Both the position numbers and the translations under genes were made by a program. Below are positions 1 through 11,915 of a DNA stretch of 64,000 bases, in pieces. The notes under the pieces were generated by a model. It was not told the DNA's origin. It did not search any database and worked only from the letters and a program-made list of their open reading frames with translations. The DNA comes from Corbicula japonica (Eukaryota; Mollusca; Bivalvia; Venerida; Cyrenidae): the NCBI GenBank assembly GCA_038501625.1, contig JAZAYU010000173.1, forward strand, positions 62,001-126,000, in the 5' to 3' direction. How positions within the stretch are numbered: the stretch's first letter is position 1; every line of letters starts with the position of its first letter.

Positions 1-116
1 AGTGTTTATGTTGTTCTAACAGAACACCGCATCTAAGGGTATTCGTGTTATTTCCAACCATTTATGGTTTCTGCCTTCAAAGAATGAGACTCAATGTTGT
101 AGATTATAATTATGAA

Positions 117-203
117 AATGATATTGCCTTTACCTGGGAGCGAACCCGCACCGTCACGGCGACAGCGAATAGGTCTGCAACCCATTGAGCAATGAAATGG
201 GTC
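117..203 (-). repeat. tRNA-derived SINE, diverged copy 1
   Basis: Read on the minus strand it carries the Pol III B-box (GGGTTCGCTCCC) and the GCGCTGTCGCCGTGACGG-type body shared with four other copies (32,536; 39,316; 58,816; 60,533). The A-box side (the 'ATTGAGC' region on the plus strand) is eroded here. It is a repeat, not a working tRNA. Confidence 0.65.
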
Positions 204-575
204 ATTTTAGTAAACCAAAGAATCACTCCATTACTCTACAACAAAACAAGTGTTGGGAAGCTTGCTCTGTCAAGCATACAGAACAAAATATATAGCCATT
301 TGTCAGAAACTGATTACAATACTGACAGACTGTGTAATTGATAATATTTCTACTTACATTGAATTTCCACGAATTAACGTCCTTGCGAACGAGTTATAAT
401 TGAAGTTGGCCGGTAACATTCTATCCAGCGATATAAAAAGGAAACTACATTACACTGTAAGGATCACGTTACAAATAGTGTTTCAAAATAAAAGGTTCCT
501 GTTCATTTTGTTATTAAGATATTTCTGAATTTCTTTATAAGTAAAAATAATATTTTATGTTTTAAAGGGAAGCTG

Positions 576-721
576 TGCCTAAGTTTATAAAACTGAGCAT
601 AGAAACCAGTCTCAAATCTCAAGCATCTGATTGGCTGAAATGGCGACCAGTCGCCATTTCAGCCAATCAGATCCTTGAGATTTGAGACTGGTTTCCAATC
701 TCAGTTTTATAACCTTCAACC
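576..721. mobile_element. Palindromic MITE, Harbinger-like, copy 1
   Basis: The ~146 bp sequence is a near-complete palindrome. Both halves contain CAGTCTCAAATCTCAAG, the CTGATTGGCTGAAATGGCGA block and its mirror. The terminal arms end in AAGTTTATAAAACTGAG and its counterpart TTATAACCTTC. It is flanked by CTG at 573-575 and CTG at 722-724, consistent with a 3 bp CWG target duplication, a feature of some PIF/Harbinger elements. There is no coding capacity. Confidence 0.75.
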
Positions 722-1877
722 CTGTTTAGCCTTAACCTGCGTGGTTCTAGTATTTACTTTTAAAGGTCTCTTAATCTTGCAAGTATGCTGTCTGGTAAAT
801 GAGAAAATAATTATTTGTGAAGTCGACTGCATTTTGAAATTACAGCTCATCCGTGTTCTTTTATCTTAAATTTGGTTACAATGCCAAGAGGCTATAATTT
901 GGAAAAGTGTTGTTTTCTGATTTTGTAACATGATGCACTGTATCTTGCAATCATATGCCAATTATGACTACTGTTATAATAATCATAGGCCAATTATCCT
1001 GACGATTTTGTGATAATTGCAGCTAATATCAGAAAATAACACCTCCTAAAAGCAAAAATGCTAAGGTGTATTTTATTTCACCAAAGAATAATATATATTT
1101 AATGATAGTGATTTCTTTACTGCAAAGACGTCTTGAAAGAACTGTTGGAAATAAATGTCTACGCATAAATGTGCATTAAACTACTTTCTGGAATATAAAT
1201 ATGTCCAAAACGAATTGAGCTTTTTGGTCGTTATTGGTCGTAAAAGTCAAAACGTACGATACAGCCATCATGATACAAAATGAAGTAAACCTTCCTTTTA
1301 TTGTTAATTAAATTTTGTACAAAAATATTCGATATTTATTTTTTCAATTACAGATAGATATATGTTTCGACACAAATGATTATTACAGTGCGCAAGAAGT
1401 GCCTATCTACGTTGACGAAAGTTTCGATTAACTTGCTGTCACGTCGGCAGATATTAGAAGAATAAAGTTCTAGAATACATGACATTTCTAGAAATACTCT
1501 GACAGATCCTGTAATGTGAGAGCATCAGGAGACTATCTGCTCGCTTATCATGAAATATGTGTTTACAGAAATAAAACATTCATTTTAAGAAACACCAATT
1601 GTTTCGGAATAAACTAGCTAAGGGCATCAGCAACGTGCTTTGTGTCATCAGAGCTCGATTTCACGTTTGGTTAAGCAATTTATTTTCTAATCAAAAGATT
1701 GTTATTTACTGTGAAATATTATGACAGAGGTCTAGAACAAAAATAATAATATATAAGCTACAACAGTTTACCTTCAACAAATAGATAGAGAAAATTCTTA
1801 TTATTCTTTGACTCGCATCATATGTTAAACTCTACCAAAATTCCAATATATTTGGTCATTATGAGAATAACACTTAA

Positions 1878-2054
1878 GTCGCTAATTACTCTTCATTAAT
1901 TAGACATCATGGAATAGTAGACGTTGAGTTGGACAGTGCTGTTCAAGCCCAAGGTTCTACTTTCATCTATATTGATGAAAACTATAATGAAGCAGGAGGG
2001 AACTCGTTTTCCGTCGTCTTAGACAAGGAGGTTATCAACAATAAGGCTCATTAG
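1878..2054 (+). other. Start-less 58-codon open frame of unknown nature
   Basis: An open frame runs between a TAA at 1875-1877 and a TAG at 2052-2054. It has no in-frame ATG and encodes a polar, acidic stretch including GIVDVELDSAVQ and YIDENYNEAGGNSFSVVL. A possible acceptor-like TTAG lies just inside its 5' part, but I see no good donor afterwards. It could be a relic exon, a 5' UTR exon of the downstream GPCR, or chance. I do not recognise the peptide. Confidence 0.2.
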
Positions 2055-2594
2055 GATAGTGGTAATTGTGTGTAAGTATCTCGAAAATAAGAACAGACTT
2101 AATTGTGGATAGAGAAAAGATCACTGAAACATTTTAATGGATTTCGCTGCTGAAAATGACAGTACAGAACGCAAATTCTTCACATAAAATCCACAGGAGG
2201 TTTTAGTTGTTACTTGATATCAAAGGAAAGGCACGTTGGGAGTTTCTTTATCAACCAAAGAATAGAACATAATAGTGAAAACATTTATGTAATGAAATTA
2301 GGCAAAACGTAGAAATTGAAATGCTGAATAAGTTAAATGAAAATTGAACGTATTTGTTGAATGAGGAGAACACAATATCTTCACTTTAATAACGACAGTG
2401 AAGTCACAAGCTTCAAGAGGAAACAAATAAATAAAGCTTTGTTTTATTTACATTGTTATGTAGAAAAAGAAGTGCACGAAACCATGGATGCTATAGTGAC
2501 AGTTACTATATAAATAACGTTTATTGACTTTGGCATCATTCCATGTGCAGAGCAACAACACCGGATTAAACTTAATGCATTCCTTTCACTAAGT

Positions 2595-3626
2595 ATGAAT
2601 AATTCTTCCTTCAGTCCCAATGCTTCAACCAAATACATTTCCGAAGAGAATGAGACGGGATTAAAGAGTTATCAATATTCATTGTTTGTAGCAAACGTCG
2701 TAATTTGCTGCATTAGCTTGATAGGAAATATCGGAATCCTTGTGCTTATTTGTCAGAGGAGATTATTGGGTCGTACTACAAATGTATTTGTGTTTTCATT
2801 AGCCATGGCAGACGCCGTATGCTGTATCGGAGCTATTCCTTACTACCTTTTGTTAGCATGGGAAAGAACTATGTCTGTGTACCTGTGCAAAGGCTTTTTC
2901 TATTCATTGTTTGTTTCAAGGACAGCAGTATCATATACAGTTATCCTCTTGACAACAGAGAAAATTCTAAATATACTTCACCCGTCACGGTTCATTACAG
3001 CGGGGCGTTGCATGTTCTTCATCAGCTTAGTTTGGTTCTTTTCAACTGCATATAACATATGGACAGTTGTTTTCTATACGATCTATGACTATAATCAAGT
3101 TTCCTACATTGAGTTTATGATGGATGCGTCAGTAGTGCGTTATGGTAAAACGTGTTTCTTTTCACATAGATTTAAATCGTTCAGAACCATTTTCTTAACA
3201 ATCGACTTTGTAATGTTGTTTGTCATTCCATGTTCTATCATTGCCATAGAATTTATTGTTATTTTGAGAAAACAGCACGGGACAATTAAACAAAGGGTTG
3301 AAACGTATTACTATATCATGCGTTTCATATTCTTTGTATTTCTTGTGTTTATTGTTTGCCATCTACCGTTTGAAATTGGAACTTTAGCCAAAGGTGGGCA
3401 ACAGTTTATCAACGATCACGCGACCATTTTATATGAAATATCCGCGACATTATTTTATGTAAGGGGTGTTCTGTATCTTGGAGTGTATATGTACTTTAAG
3501 CAATACGTATGCCGACGAAGTAAGCGACTAAATAACTCAAGTCAAAGAAACAGATTGTATCTGGAATTACCTGTACGAGGCCACTGCAGAGGATTGTCTC
3601 TCAATGAAGTTAGATTATTTAAGTGA
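2595..3626 (+). CDS. Intronless divergent rhodopsin-class (class A) GPCR
   Basis: The 343-residue, single-exon frame has the layout of a seven-transmembrane receptor at the plasma membrane. The N-terminus (about 30 residues) is hydrophilic, with N-glycosylation sequons (NNSS, NAS). TM1 carries the class A GN pair (LIGNIGILVL), TM2 the LAMAD motif with the conserved Asp, and a Cys before TM3 (YLCKGFF) can pair with the Cys in the second extracellular loop (KTCFF). TM6 has CHLP in place of CWxP. Two landmarks are changed. The DRY box at the end of TM3 reads EKI, and TM7 lacks NPxxY, having LGVYMYF instead. The C-tail is short and basic (CRRSKR). The length is normal for a small class A receptor. 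The start chosen is the first ATG, directly before the sequon-rich segment. The ligand is unknown; a peptide-type receptor is a guess. Loss of both motifs suggests either atypical coupling or relaxed constraint, although the frame is intact. Confidence 0.85.
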   Translation: MNNSSFSPNASTKYISEENETGLKSYQYSLFVANVVICCISLIGNIGILVLICQRRLLGRTTNVFVFSLAMADAVCCIGAIPYYLLLAWERTMSVYLCKGFFYSLFVSRTAVSYTVILLTTEKILNILHPSRFITAGRCMFFISLVWFFSTAYNIWTVVFYTIYDYNQVSYIEFMMDASVVRYGKTCFFSHRFKSFRTIFLTIDFVMLFVIPCSIIAIEFIVILRKQHGTIKQRVETYYYIMRFIFFVFLVFIVCHLPFEIGTLAKGGQQFINDHATILYEISATLFYVRGVLYLGVYMYFKQYVCRRSKRLNNSSQRNRLYLELPVRGHCRGLSLNEVRLFK

Positions 3627-3955
3627 TATTTTCACAAATGTGGTTTCAAACAAACAACATACAGAAAAAGACATACAAGATTACTTTAATAATATTTTGC
3701 CGAAGAGAACAAACATATAATACCATTATCTAATTAAGACACTTTGTATAAGGAGAAAACAAAGGTAAAGAGTGTTCTTCGTATTGGTTATTTCGATAGT
3801 TTAAGTTGCAGCCAGTAAATGAGCCTGTCGAAAATGTAAACTGAGAGTGGCAAGACTTCAGGTTGCGTAATTAGAGGTAAAGACAAACATACACTGTTAT
3901 TGAACTATTGTAATGAAAATGCTCAATTTTAATGTGTTTGTTTTTGAATTGTTCC

Positions 3956-3971
3956 AATAAATATCAATAAA
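3956..3971 (+). promoter_or_regulatory. Candidate polyadenylation signals of the GPCR gene
   Basis: Two AATAAA hexamers (3956-3961 and 3966-3971) lie about 330 bp after the GPCR stop codon, at a plausible 3' UTR length. In AT-rich DNA this hexamer is common, so this is only a candidate. Confidence 0.35.
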
Positions 3972-4373
3972 CAACGATGATCAGTTATTTGCCTTACTAA
4001 TTAGCGTACATGTATTCTTCATTTGTTTGATAGCCATTTGTTAGTTGCTTCTTTTTCTTATTATGTTATACAGTATTTGGTTTTTGCTGTAAAAATGCGT
4101 ATATTTCCTTTTTCTTCTTGATTTTATATGGCATTTGTGTTTTCATTTAAATTTTACAAAACTCTACAGATTGCAAAATGATTCAACTTTCTTTGAAGCC
4201 GGCGTTTGGTAATATCAGACAAAAAGGACGAATTACGTTTTCCGCTTTTAACAAGAGCATACATATTTTATGTTCTTTATACCTTTGGTTTACTAGATTC
4301 ATCTCAGAAACACATGCTCCGGAAAGTCATTCTCTTGTCTTCATATCTTAAAAATTAATGGAGAAATGACTCT

Positions 4374-4575
4374 TATCTCAAGCATCTGATAGGCTGAAAT
4401 GAAGATTTGCCGTTTTTTCAGCAAATCAGGACTGAAGATTATACAACAGAGATTTGAACCCAGTCTCAAATCTCAAGAATCTGATTGGCTGAAATGACGA
4501 CTGGTCGCCATTTCAGCCCATCAGATTCTTGAGATTTGAGACTGGTTCCCAGTCTGAGTTTTATAACCTTTAGGC
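4374..4575. mobile_element. Palindromic MITE, Harbinger-like, rearranged copy 2
   Basis: This contains the same CAGTCTCAAATCTCAAG / CTGATTGGCTGAAATG palindrome as the copy at 576. An extra partial arm lies to the left (TCTCAAGCATCTGATAGGCTG near 4376), so it looks like a nested or partly duplicated copy. The right end retains GTTTTATAACCTTTAGG. The left terminus is not clear. Confidence 0.55.
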
Positions 4576-5140
4576 AAGAAATTCGAGGTTATTTGATTTG
4601 TCTCCAAACTTAAATATGATCTTTGGCAAGGGTTCGTGTATTTGAACTTCAATAATGTTAACTTATGTGGTTCAATAAGGTTATAGTAATTGAAATCAAT
4701 TACCGTTTTAAAAGAATTTCATTGATTGAATTGCAAATGTTCTTGATTGCCATGCCGCGTTGTAGGCATATGGTGACTCTTTTTACAGCGAAATAGGAAA
4801 CTCTTTTGCGGAGATGTCTCATGTTGGCGTTACAATTATGCACAAACTAAAACTGTCCTGATAAGATTGTATTGTGATTAATAAAAAAGAAGTAGGATAG
4901 GTCCGGAATTTTTTCATCTCGTTTGATATATAAATCCGTGTGTCAGACTTCCATTAAAGAAAGCAGTTTCATTAAGCAGTTAAAGATTTTATGTATAAAC
5001 AGTTTGTATACCAAATACAACGTTTTCGTTTTGACCGACTGCGGAACTGGGAACAATCAATGCATCGTATTTTAACGTTGCCAGATCAACACAACGCCTC
5101 AAATCCAGACTTAGAATGTACAAAAACAAAATAGATACTT

Positions 5141-5253
5141 AAATAATATAACTAACAACGGCATGTTCGTTCAATATCTTATTAAATAACATTACTAACA
5201 ACAGCATGTTCGTTCAATGTCTTATTAAATAATATAACTTACAACGGCATGTT
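5141..5253. repeat. 43 bp tandem repeat, about 2.6 units
   Basis: Units start at 5141, 5184 and 5227. Each reads AAATAAYATWACTWACAACRG followed by CATGTTCGTTCAATRTC; the third is cut short after GGCATGTT. Few differences separate the units, so the expansion is fairly recent. Confidence 0.85.
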
Positions 5254-6800
5254 GTGGTTTCAGCATCTCGGCCAGTAGAGATTTGACTAGTGTTCAAGCC
5301 TGCCTTGCTTGTTATTTCAAAAAATTCCATTGGAATTCTCTGCGATCAGCAACTATTGTTCGATATATCCCATGTCAATATTGTACACTTAACAAATTTT
5401 TTAAGTATACACCTTCGTGCTGGGGCATTACTGGCTTGACAATTTAGCTTTTGATCTAAATCTTTCAATAAAGTGTTCTTACTGATTTATTAGTAAAACA
5501 TTTTTTTTTCAAAATGACAGAGAACTGACTGCTCACAAGCATTTAGAATACTGGCACCACAGAATACAAATTCACCAAATCAGTCAATAACGCGTATGAC
5601 CACCTTCATCGCGTGTAACCGCAAGACACATTGGTCACATTGAGGTCATACAGTTCTGAATGACTCTTTGAGGAATCCTTACCCGTTCCCTAACGCCACT
5701 CGTGAAAATACGAATTCCGGAGCTCACTCGGTGCTTAAACTGGTAAAACAAATATTCTCTATATATTTGTTTACAGGGACTTTATCCGAATCTATGTTGT
5801 TTAAATACGAGTGAAAATACATAATTCTGGAGTTAATCGTTAAATATATTTCTATCTGAAACTGGTAAAAACATATTGTCGTACTTGACGTCATTACATC
5901 ATTTACATGTACCCAAACTTGAGGTCGTTTTCTAAACGTTCACTGTTTTCGTTTGGGTGCCCGCGTGACAAAACAGTGAAAATAAAAATTAAATTTCAAT
6001 GTTTGAAAACAGTGAAATACCACTTTTATTTCACCGGGAAAATTCTATAATTCACGGGAAAGCATAAAATAAAATATCAGTTAAAAATGGTCTGAAGAAG
6101 AAACGATATCATCACGATAAATTCTAATATTATAAATTCTTGTTCTTTCAACAACATTAACATATTGCTCAATTTACAAACGTTCCACGTCCAATTGAAC
6201 TTCTTAGACACCATGTTTAATACAGTTTAGTTTTATAAATGATATATCATATTGAATTTCGAGAAACCAGACATTTCTTATCATAATTTTAATGACTGCA
6301 TTTTAAAATTAAGTTAGCATTTAAATAAGTATTTTTACTTGGGGAACAGTTTAAATATCAAACCATGGCCATATAAAATCTCTGGTTGGCGGCTTGTTAA
6401 TAAGGATTAGCTGTCTCTATTTCCTCCAAGTTATCCTGCAATAATAATGTGGAATGAGAAGTACAGAAAGATGATTAAATGTCTTTTTTATTCCCAGGCA
6501 ATGTTGGCATGAAATGATATCTTTTAACAGATAGGATTTTTTTTCCTTGTATGTGAAACGGTTTATTTAAACATCTTTAAGACCGAGTCACAATTTCATA
6601 ACAGACACTAAAGTTATAACATAAACGCTAACAAATTTTAAAACAAACACTCACTGGGTTACTTACATAAAGTGAGCAGTGACAAACTTTCTTGCGACTT
6701 TTGGGTTAACATCCGCCGCGGCTGCAAAAAAATCATATTACTATCCTTAATGAACTACAGGTACAAAAGAGGATATATATAAAGAATATCAGTTAACTAT

Positions 6801-6912
6801 CTTTTGATAACAGGTGATATTGGACAAGGCCGATTTGGTCGTAGGAAGAGCAAGGCTCTGCCAAACCTTTTCAGACCATATCGGCCGAGTCGAATATCAC
6901 CTGTTATCAAAG
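6801..6912. mobile_element. Foldback / short-TIR MITE
   Basis: The left arm (6801-6840, CTTTTGATAACAGGTGATAT...) and right arm (6871-6912) are inverted copies with a few mismatches, separated by ~30 bp. The overlapping minus-strand open frame of 130 codons (6797-7189) runs through the palindrome and is not credible as a gene. Confidence 0.6.
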
Positions 6913-8532
6913 GACAGTAACCTGATATTCTATCACGCAACTTTACTTTTTGACTCATTTGTTGCATGAATAAACACATTTTTGTTAATTTTGTAAAAGA
7001 ATGGACATCTGTTGTTGGCGTATGATTACATCTTTCCTGGAGACAATTCTGTAAAAGGTCGGCCATTTTGATTATTTTTTTCACTTTTATAATATGTAAA
7101 GAATACTGAAATATCAAAGACATATCAGGGATGTCTTTTAGAATTCGAAACAAAAATAAATTTGCAAAAACATTGGGAACAGTTGACAAACCTGTTATCC
7201 TTAAACAGCTGGTTTACGTGTCGTAGGCTTTCATTGAGCAAAATCCAGTTACTTTTTTTCCAGCTGACTAGCCTACTTGAAAAAAAACGTGTCTCTGTTT
7301 TTCCTTGTACAAAAGAATAGTCTTGAATATTTTTGGTTTTAGTCTGTTGAAATTTAACACCACCAACAAAGCCATTTTAGTTATTATTTCGAAACCGAAA
7401 TGGCCTAGCCGCAGGCATTCAATCGGGATTTCTAATGCTCAAGCATATAAATACATCAGCACAGCAAAAGCAACAATTCAAACGCATTTTAGTCTAATAA
7501 AATCCAAATATGTCCAAAATTGAATACACTGTGCACTATCATGCCTGAAGGAATATTGATCTCGAAAATGACGTCAGTTTCAAAATAGCTTTGGCCCTTG
7601 TTTCAAGCGGGGTATACTAATAGACTCCCTCGTAGTAAAAATGGTTTCTTTCTCTGTTAGGGAACTTTCAAAAAGTGTAGTACGTATGATATTATACACT
7701 TATCTTACAGCGCTTTCATATTTAGGCGAGTCTGAGAAGTTAGCGAGGGCGATGGGCTTTCAAAGAAAGTAGTTCCTTCAAAACGGGCGGAGCTTTAAAC
7801 GTGTTATCGATCAATGACTGACAACACTTGAAAGTATCAGGTCAACGCTGTTAATGCAATTTTACACAGTTGCATGATAATAAAAATTAGAATCCAAAAC
7901 CAAACAAAACACAATCAGTTAAGTTGAGATTATTATTTCAAATTTTAGGCTAAGCCAGAATATACAAAAGACAAGTAGCATATTAATATGATGCTCGAAC
8001 TAAATAATAAGGCTACATATGTAAAAGTAACAGACATAACTTTGTCTAACAAAATAAATAAAATAAAGTTTGTGGCGTATTATTTACAGCTTCAAACAAA
8101 ACGCTTGAAATTATAGACAATAACAAGAAGTGGTTTACAAGAAGTCTATAGATAACAAGAAGTGTTCTTTCATCTATTGCAATTGGTATTGAATTTAATT
8201 CGTCAGTTTTGTCCCGTATATTGTTTTATGATTTATACGTATGTAACAAATCTCCGACTTCTTTCTTTTTTCCCCCGAACATTACACCGACAACTCCAAA
8301 GAGATGTGACAACTGCATGCAAATGCATTGCCAAAATCAATTTTGCCAAACAGCGGAGAGGAATATAGAACATAAGTTAATGGAACCTACCCTACTTTGA
8401 TTTACGTTGTCAATATGTATCCCCTGTGTTGTCTAGATTGTCTTTAAGCTGTTATAATAATTGTAATTGGTCATTTAATATTAGCTTTTTCTTTTCTTCA
8501 AGTCTAACAGGAAAGGTCTGTAGAATAAATGG

Positions 8533-8604
8533 AGGGTTGCACGCAAGACTGTCGCAACTACATTGAAATACAGAAGGAGTTACGACATTCTTGCGTGCAA
8601 CTCT
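8533..8604. repeat. Strong hairpin, 27 bp arms
   Basis: Arms at 8533-8559 and 8578-8604 (core GTTGCACGCAAGA / TCTTGCGTGCAAC) pair with three mismatches around an 18 nt loop. It could be a tiny foldback element or a structured RNA. There is no direct evidence of transcription. Confidence 0.6.
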
Positions 8605-9654
8605 CGATATATTAAAACCTTTACTTATAACACTATAAGACTTAAGAAGAAGCTCTCATAAGTCATGAATTATTAAATATTTTGCAGTCAGTCATTTGTT
8701 TGGATTAACATGTAGTTGAGATTGTTGGCGTTACACTAAAAGCCTGTCAAACAGAAATCCTTCCTTTACTAGACTTATCACAAGAACGTTTGAGTAGAGA
8801 AAGCCTGCTGATTGCTTGTCTCATTGATGACCTTAATGGAAGTCATTTAAATCCTATTTACAAACTAAAACCACCTGTTAATTAATTAAGAGTCTAGAAC
8901 AAACAAAAGATTCAACACGAATACAAAGAAAAGTAACACCCACCGCCTCCACACACATTCATTAAGAATAGAACAGTTTGAAAACAAGCGGACTCTTTAT
9001 CAAAGATATTTGCCTTCGAATTATCTACGATTTGAGAAGTTTGTAAATAATAAATAGCACTAAACTCAAAATAGCAGTATTTCCACTTGGTTAAATTTTT
9101 ATGTTTGCACAAAATTCAATACAAACTAAGTTAACTCGTTTATCTCCGTGAACACTGAACTGGCTGTTCATAAAATAATACTCTTAGAAAGAAGAGACTG
9201 GTATTGCATTGCGATCTTGCTTTTTGACTCCTGTTTCTCTGCTATCTGTGTATTTACGACGTAACCTCCTTTTTGCTTTATAATCACATTAGCTTCTTAT
9301 TTTATATTTGATTGTTTGCACGCTTGTTTCAACTTCAAAAATAAACAGTTTGGTGATCAACGTTATCGTAATGAATGGCACCATTATTGCACTTGTAGTT
9401 TTTCTTGTTATTTTGTGAAATTATGAAAACATCAAAATAGGCAAAATGGAGTAACATTGTTCTTACTTTCAAACTTCGAAAGGACTATAACGGCTGTTTT
9501 TATACGGCGATGTTAAAGAAACTGTAAAGACATGTAGTTAATATCCATTTCTAGCCTAACTCTAGTGTAAATAATAAACGTCTAATGTTTATCGCTGTCC
9601 GAATAAAGGCTTGAGTAATTTATCCGCGATAGATGAATAAATGAAACAGAAATT

Positions 9655-10030
9655 CGACACATATTCAAAATCTGACAGGTTCGATTTGATAGAGCCTGTT
9701 CGTGGACAGTAAGGAAAAGGCATTTCAGTGTCCATTCAGCCTAACACAGGATTTGGCGCATCTCAATATTTCACAGATATATGTGTACATGTATTGCTCA
9801 ACGGGCATCAATTGGTTTAGTTGACATCAGCACTGGCGGAATGCACGGTGAGACTTTTTCAGCCGCAAAACCAATGCTACTGAGATATTTAAATAGATGA
9901 AAAGAATCATTAAAACCTTAAAACACACGACAAATAGTCAACATATTGCAGGATCGGTTTGATTAAACCTGATAATGTGCAGTAATGAAAACGAATATTA
10001 CTGTTCACACCGCCTAGCCCCGGAAAGCTC
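9655..10030. repeat. Two diverged copies of a dispersed repeat (family B)
   Basis: Segments near 9665-9790 and 9945-10,025 share the core 'ATATTGCAG...GGTTTGAT...GAGCCTGTTCATGAGCAGTAATGAAA...TTACTGTCCAC...CCTAGCCC', often followed by 'CAATATTTCACA'. Other copies lie near 15,640, 15,890, 17,170, 21,395, 31,330, 38,960 and 59,780. The family type is unknown. Confidence 0.5.
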
Positions 10031-11154
10031 AAGAAACTCAAGAAAATGTCTATCTATTTCAGCAAGCATAGATTAAGTTGTTAATTTCTTTGTTTACAAT
10101 TCTCTTTGATATAATTTAAACAGCTTTTTGTGTATTCATCAACGCACTTAGATTCTGAATAGAAACTATCATGGTTTCTGTCTTAGTCATTAAATTGACG
10201 TTAAAATAAACATAAATGGATAAAAGTCTGGTTAATGTGTTCTTATTCAGAGGATTCCGGGTTGAAAACCTTTAACATTATAATCTTCGTCACAAATAAC
10301 TGTAAATTTTCTCATTTATCACGATCATCGTTAATTTAAAGTTGGCAGTTTGGCAGCTGCGCTATAAAAGTGACGGAGAGTAATGCCTTATAATGATTCA
10401 CAATAATGCAAGACAAAACCATAACAGCAGCATCATCGACAACAACAAGAACAACTACAACAACACAATGTCTATGACGAAGTTAAATCTTTTTAATTGA
10501 AAGCAAAATTTGAATCGTTGTCCTGCTTTCCTGAAGAAGCTTTTTTCTAATTTAGATATTGAAAACAATATAATTGCTTGTGTCTTACAACGTATTTTAT
10601 TTTGCAAATAGCCATACTCGTAGCATGCATTTTAGAAATTATATTTTATTAATATTTCTTATATTTGAAAACACTTCTCTGTACTATTAATTTTTAATGA
10701 AAACCACACACGCACGCAAACACTCCCATAAATAGTAACCAGTTACACGATACGTTACAAGTGTAATATATGTTTAACTATTTTTCATCAATGTATTGTA
10801 AAAACTAAAACATTATGACGAAGATTGACTCACAAAAAGTTGTATCACTACTTTAACACTTAACCATACTCTAAACTTTCTCACACTCCCCATTAGGGAC
10901 AATATCATTAACAACAAAAAACTTCGATTAATAGCTAAGAGAAAATATTTATTTAGTCAATCAAATTGTTATTTGGATTATGTTTGCATTTCACAAAACA
11001 ACTTGGTATTACTCCGAGGTCTATTTTTAAATAATCCGTTTTCGAGCTGAATGATGGTAGGGAATTAATTCACCAAGACAACTTGTACTTGTTTATCATA
11101 ATAGTACCAGTTGGGGCAAATGTCGTAGGAATATTGGATTAAATAATTGACTCA

Positions 11155-11915
11155 TTCCAATCATGTAATGTGCTGGTCAAGCGGTAAAGCCGCAAGCGAA
11201 AAAACGTGAATATGAATACCAGGAATGGCCACATCCATAAAATGTATCACCCACACAGCCATGTTCCCTTTCCATTATCTCATGCAAGATGTTTGAAATG
11301 AGCATGCTACGTGTTCGACAAGAATCATATTTGGTTTACAACAACAACAGCAGCCAGCTGAGTTCTGTTAATTTTTTAACAATTCACATGCATAAGTTCA
11401 TGCTGAATGTTGTGTTATATCTGTTGTCTAGAAAGATTATTGCCTGGTTGACCTTTCTTTGTGTAATTTATTCCTAGGCTATCGGACATATTTGCCGTAA
11501 TGTCTACCGATAATTACCTATAATGATGATACATTACACATTAATATCTTTTATACATTTTTAACGATTATTACCGCTACCATTATAGTAGAGTTATATA
11601 ATTCCAATCGATAGTTCTTTCCTTTTGAAATTGATACAAAAATCTTCGGCTCATTCAAATCCTGAAAATTGCTGGTCCAACTTGTTCACATAACAAGTGA
11701 AATAAGAATATCGGGAATGGCCAGGTCCAGAAATTGCAGCATCCACATACACAAATAAAATGTAGATAATAAAAGAAAGGATAGGTTTACAATAAGTTTT
11801 AAAATTGACTAATTTAAATCATGTAATTTGCTGGTCAAACGGTAAAGCGAAAAGAGTGAATATGAGTACCGGGAATGGCCAAATCAAGAAAATGCAACAT
11901 CCACAAAGCCAACTT
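11155..11915. repeat. Three nearby copies of a dispersed repeat (family C)
   Basis: Around 11,160-11,280, 11,650-11,760 and 11,808-11,915 the pattern 'AATCATGTAATTTGCTGGTC...GAATATGAGTACCGGGAATGGCCA...CCACA' recurs in the same orientation. It is related to the 'GCATATCAGGAATNGCCAC...AGCCTCCCCACACAGTCAAGAAGAAGAGAG' repeat found near 23,810, 31,160, 43,500, 51,250, 56,720, 61,380, 62,330 and 63,553. Confidence 0.5.

Larger units (their letters stand above)
1..2594. other. AT-rich spacer upstream of the GPCR gene
   Basis: No convincing coding region is visible apart from a short open frame with no start codon at 1878-2054. The stretch contains a tRNA-derived SINE near its left end and one palindromic MITE (576-721). 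The DNA just upstream of 2595 would hold the promoter and 5' UTR of the GPCR, but I see no motif strong enough to call a start site. Confidence 0.6.

Noticed and set aside
5141..5253. CRISPR array
   Set aside because: The repeat units are directly adjacent without unique spacers. It is a simple tandem repeat, and no cas genes exist in the window.
6797..7189. 130-codon minus-strand frame
   Set aside because: Its C-terminal third is the foldback palindrome. No motif or homologue is recognised.
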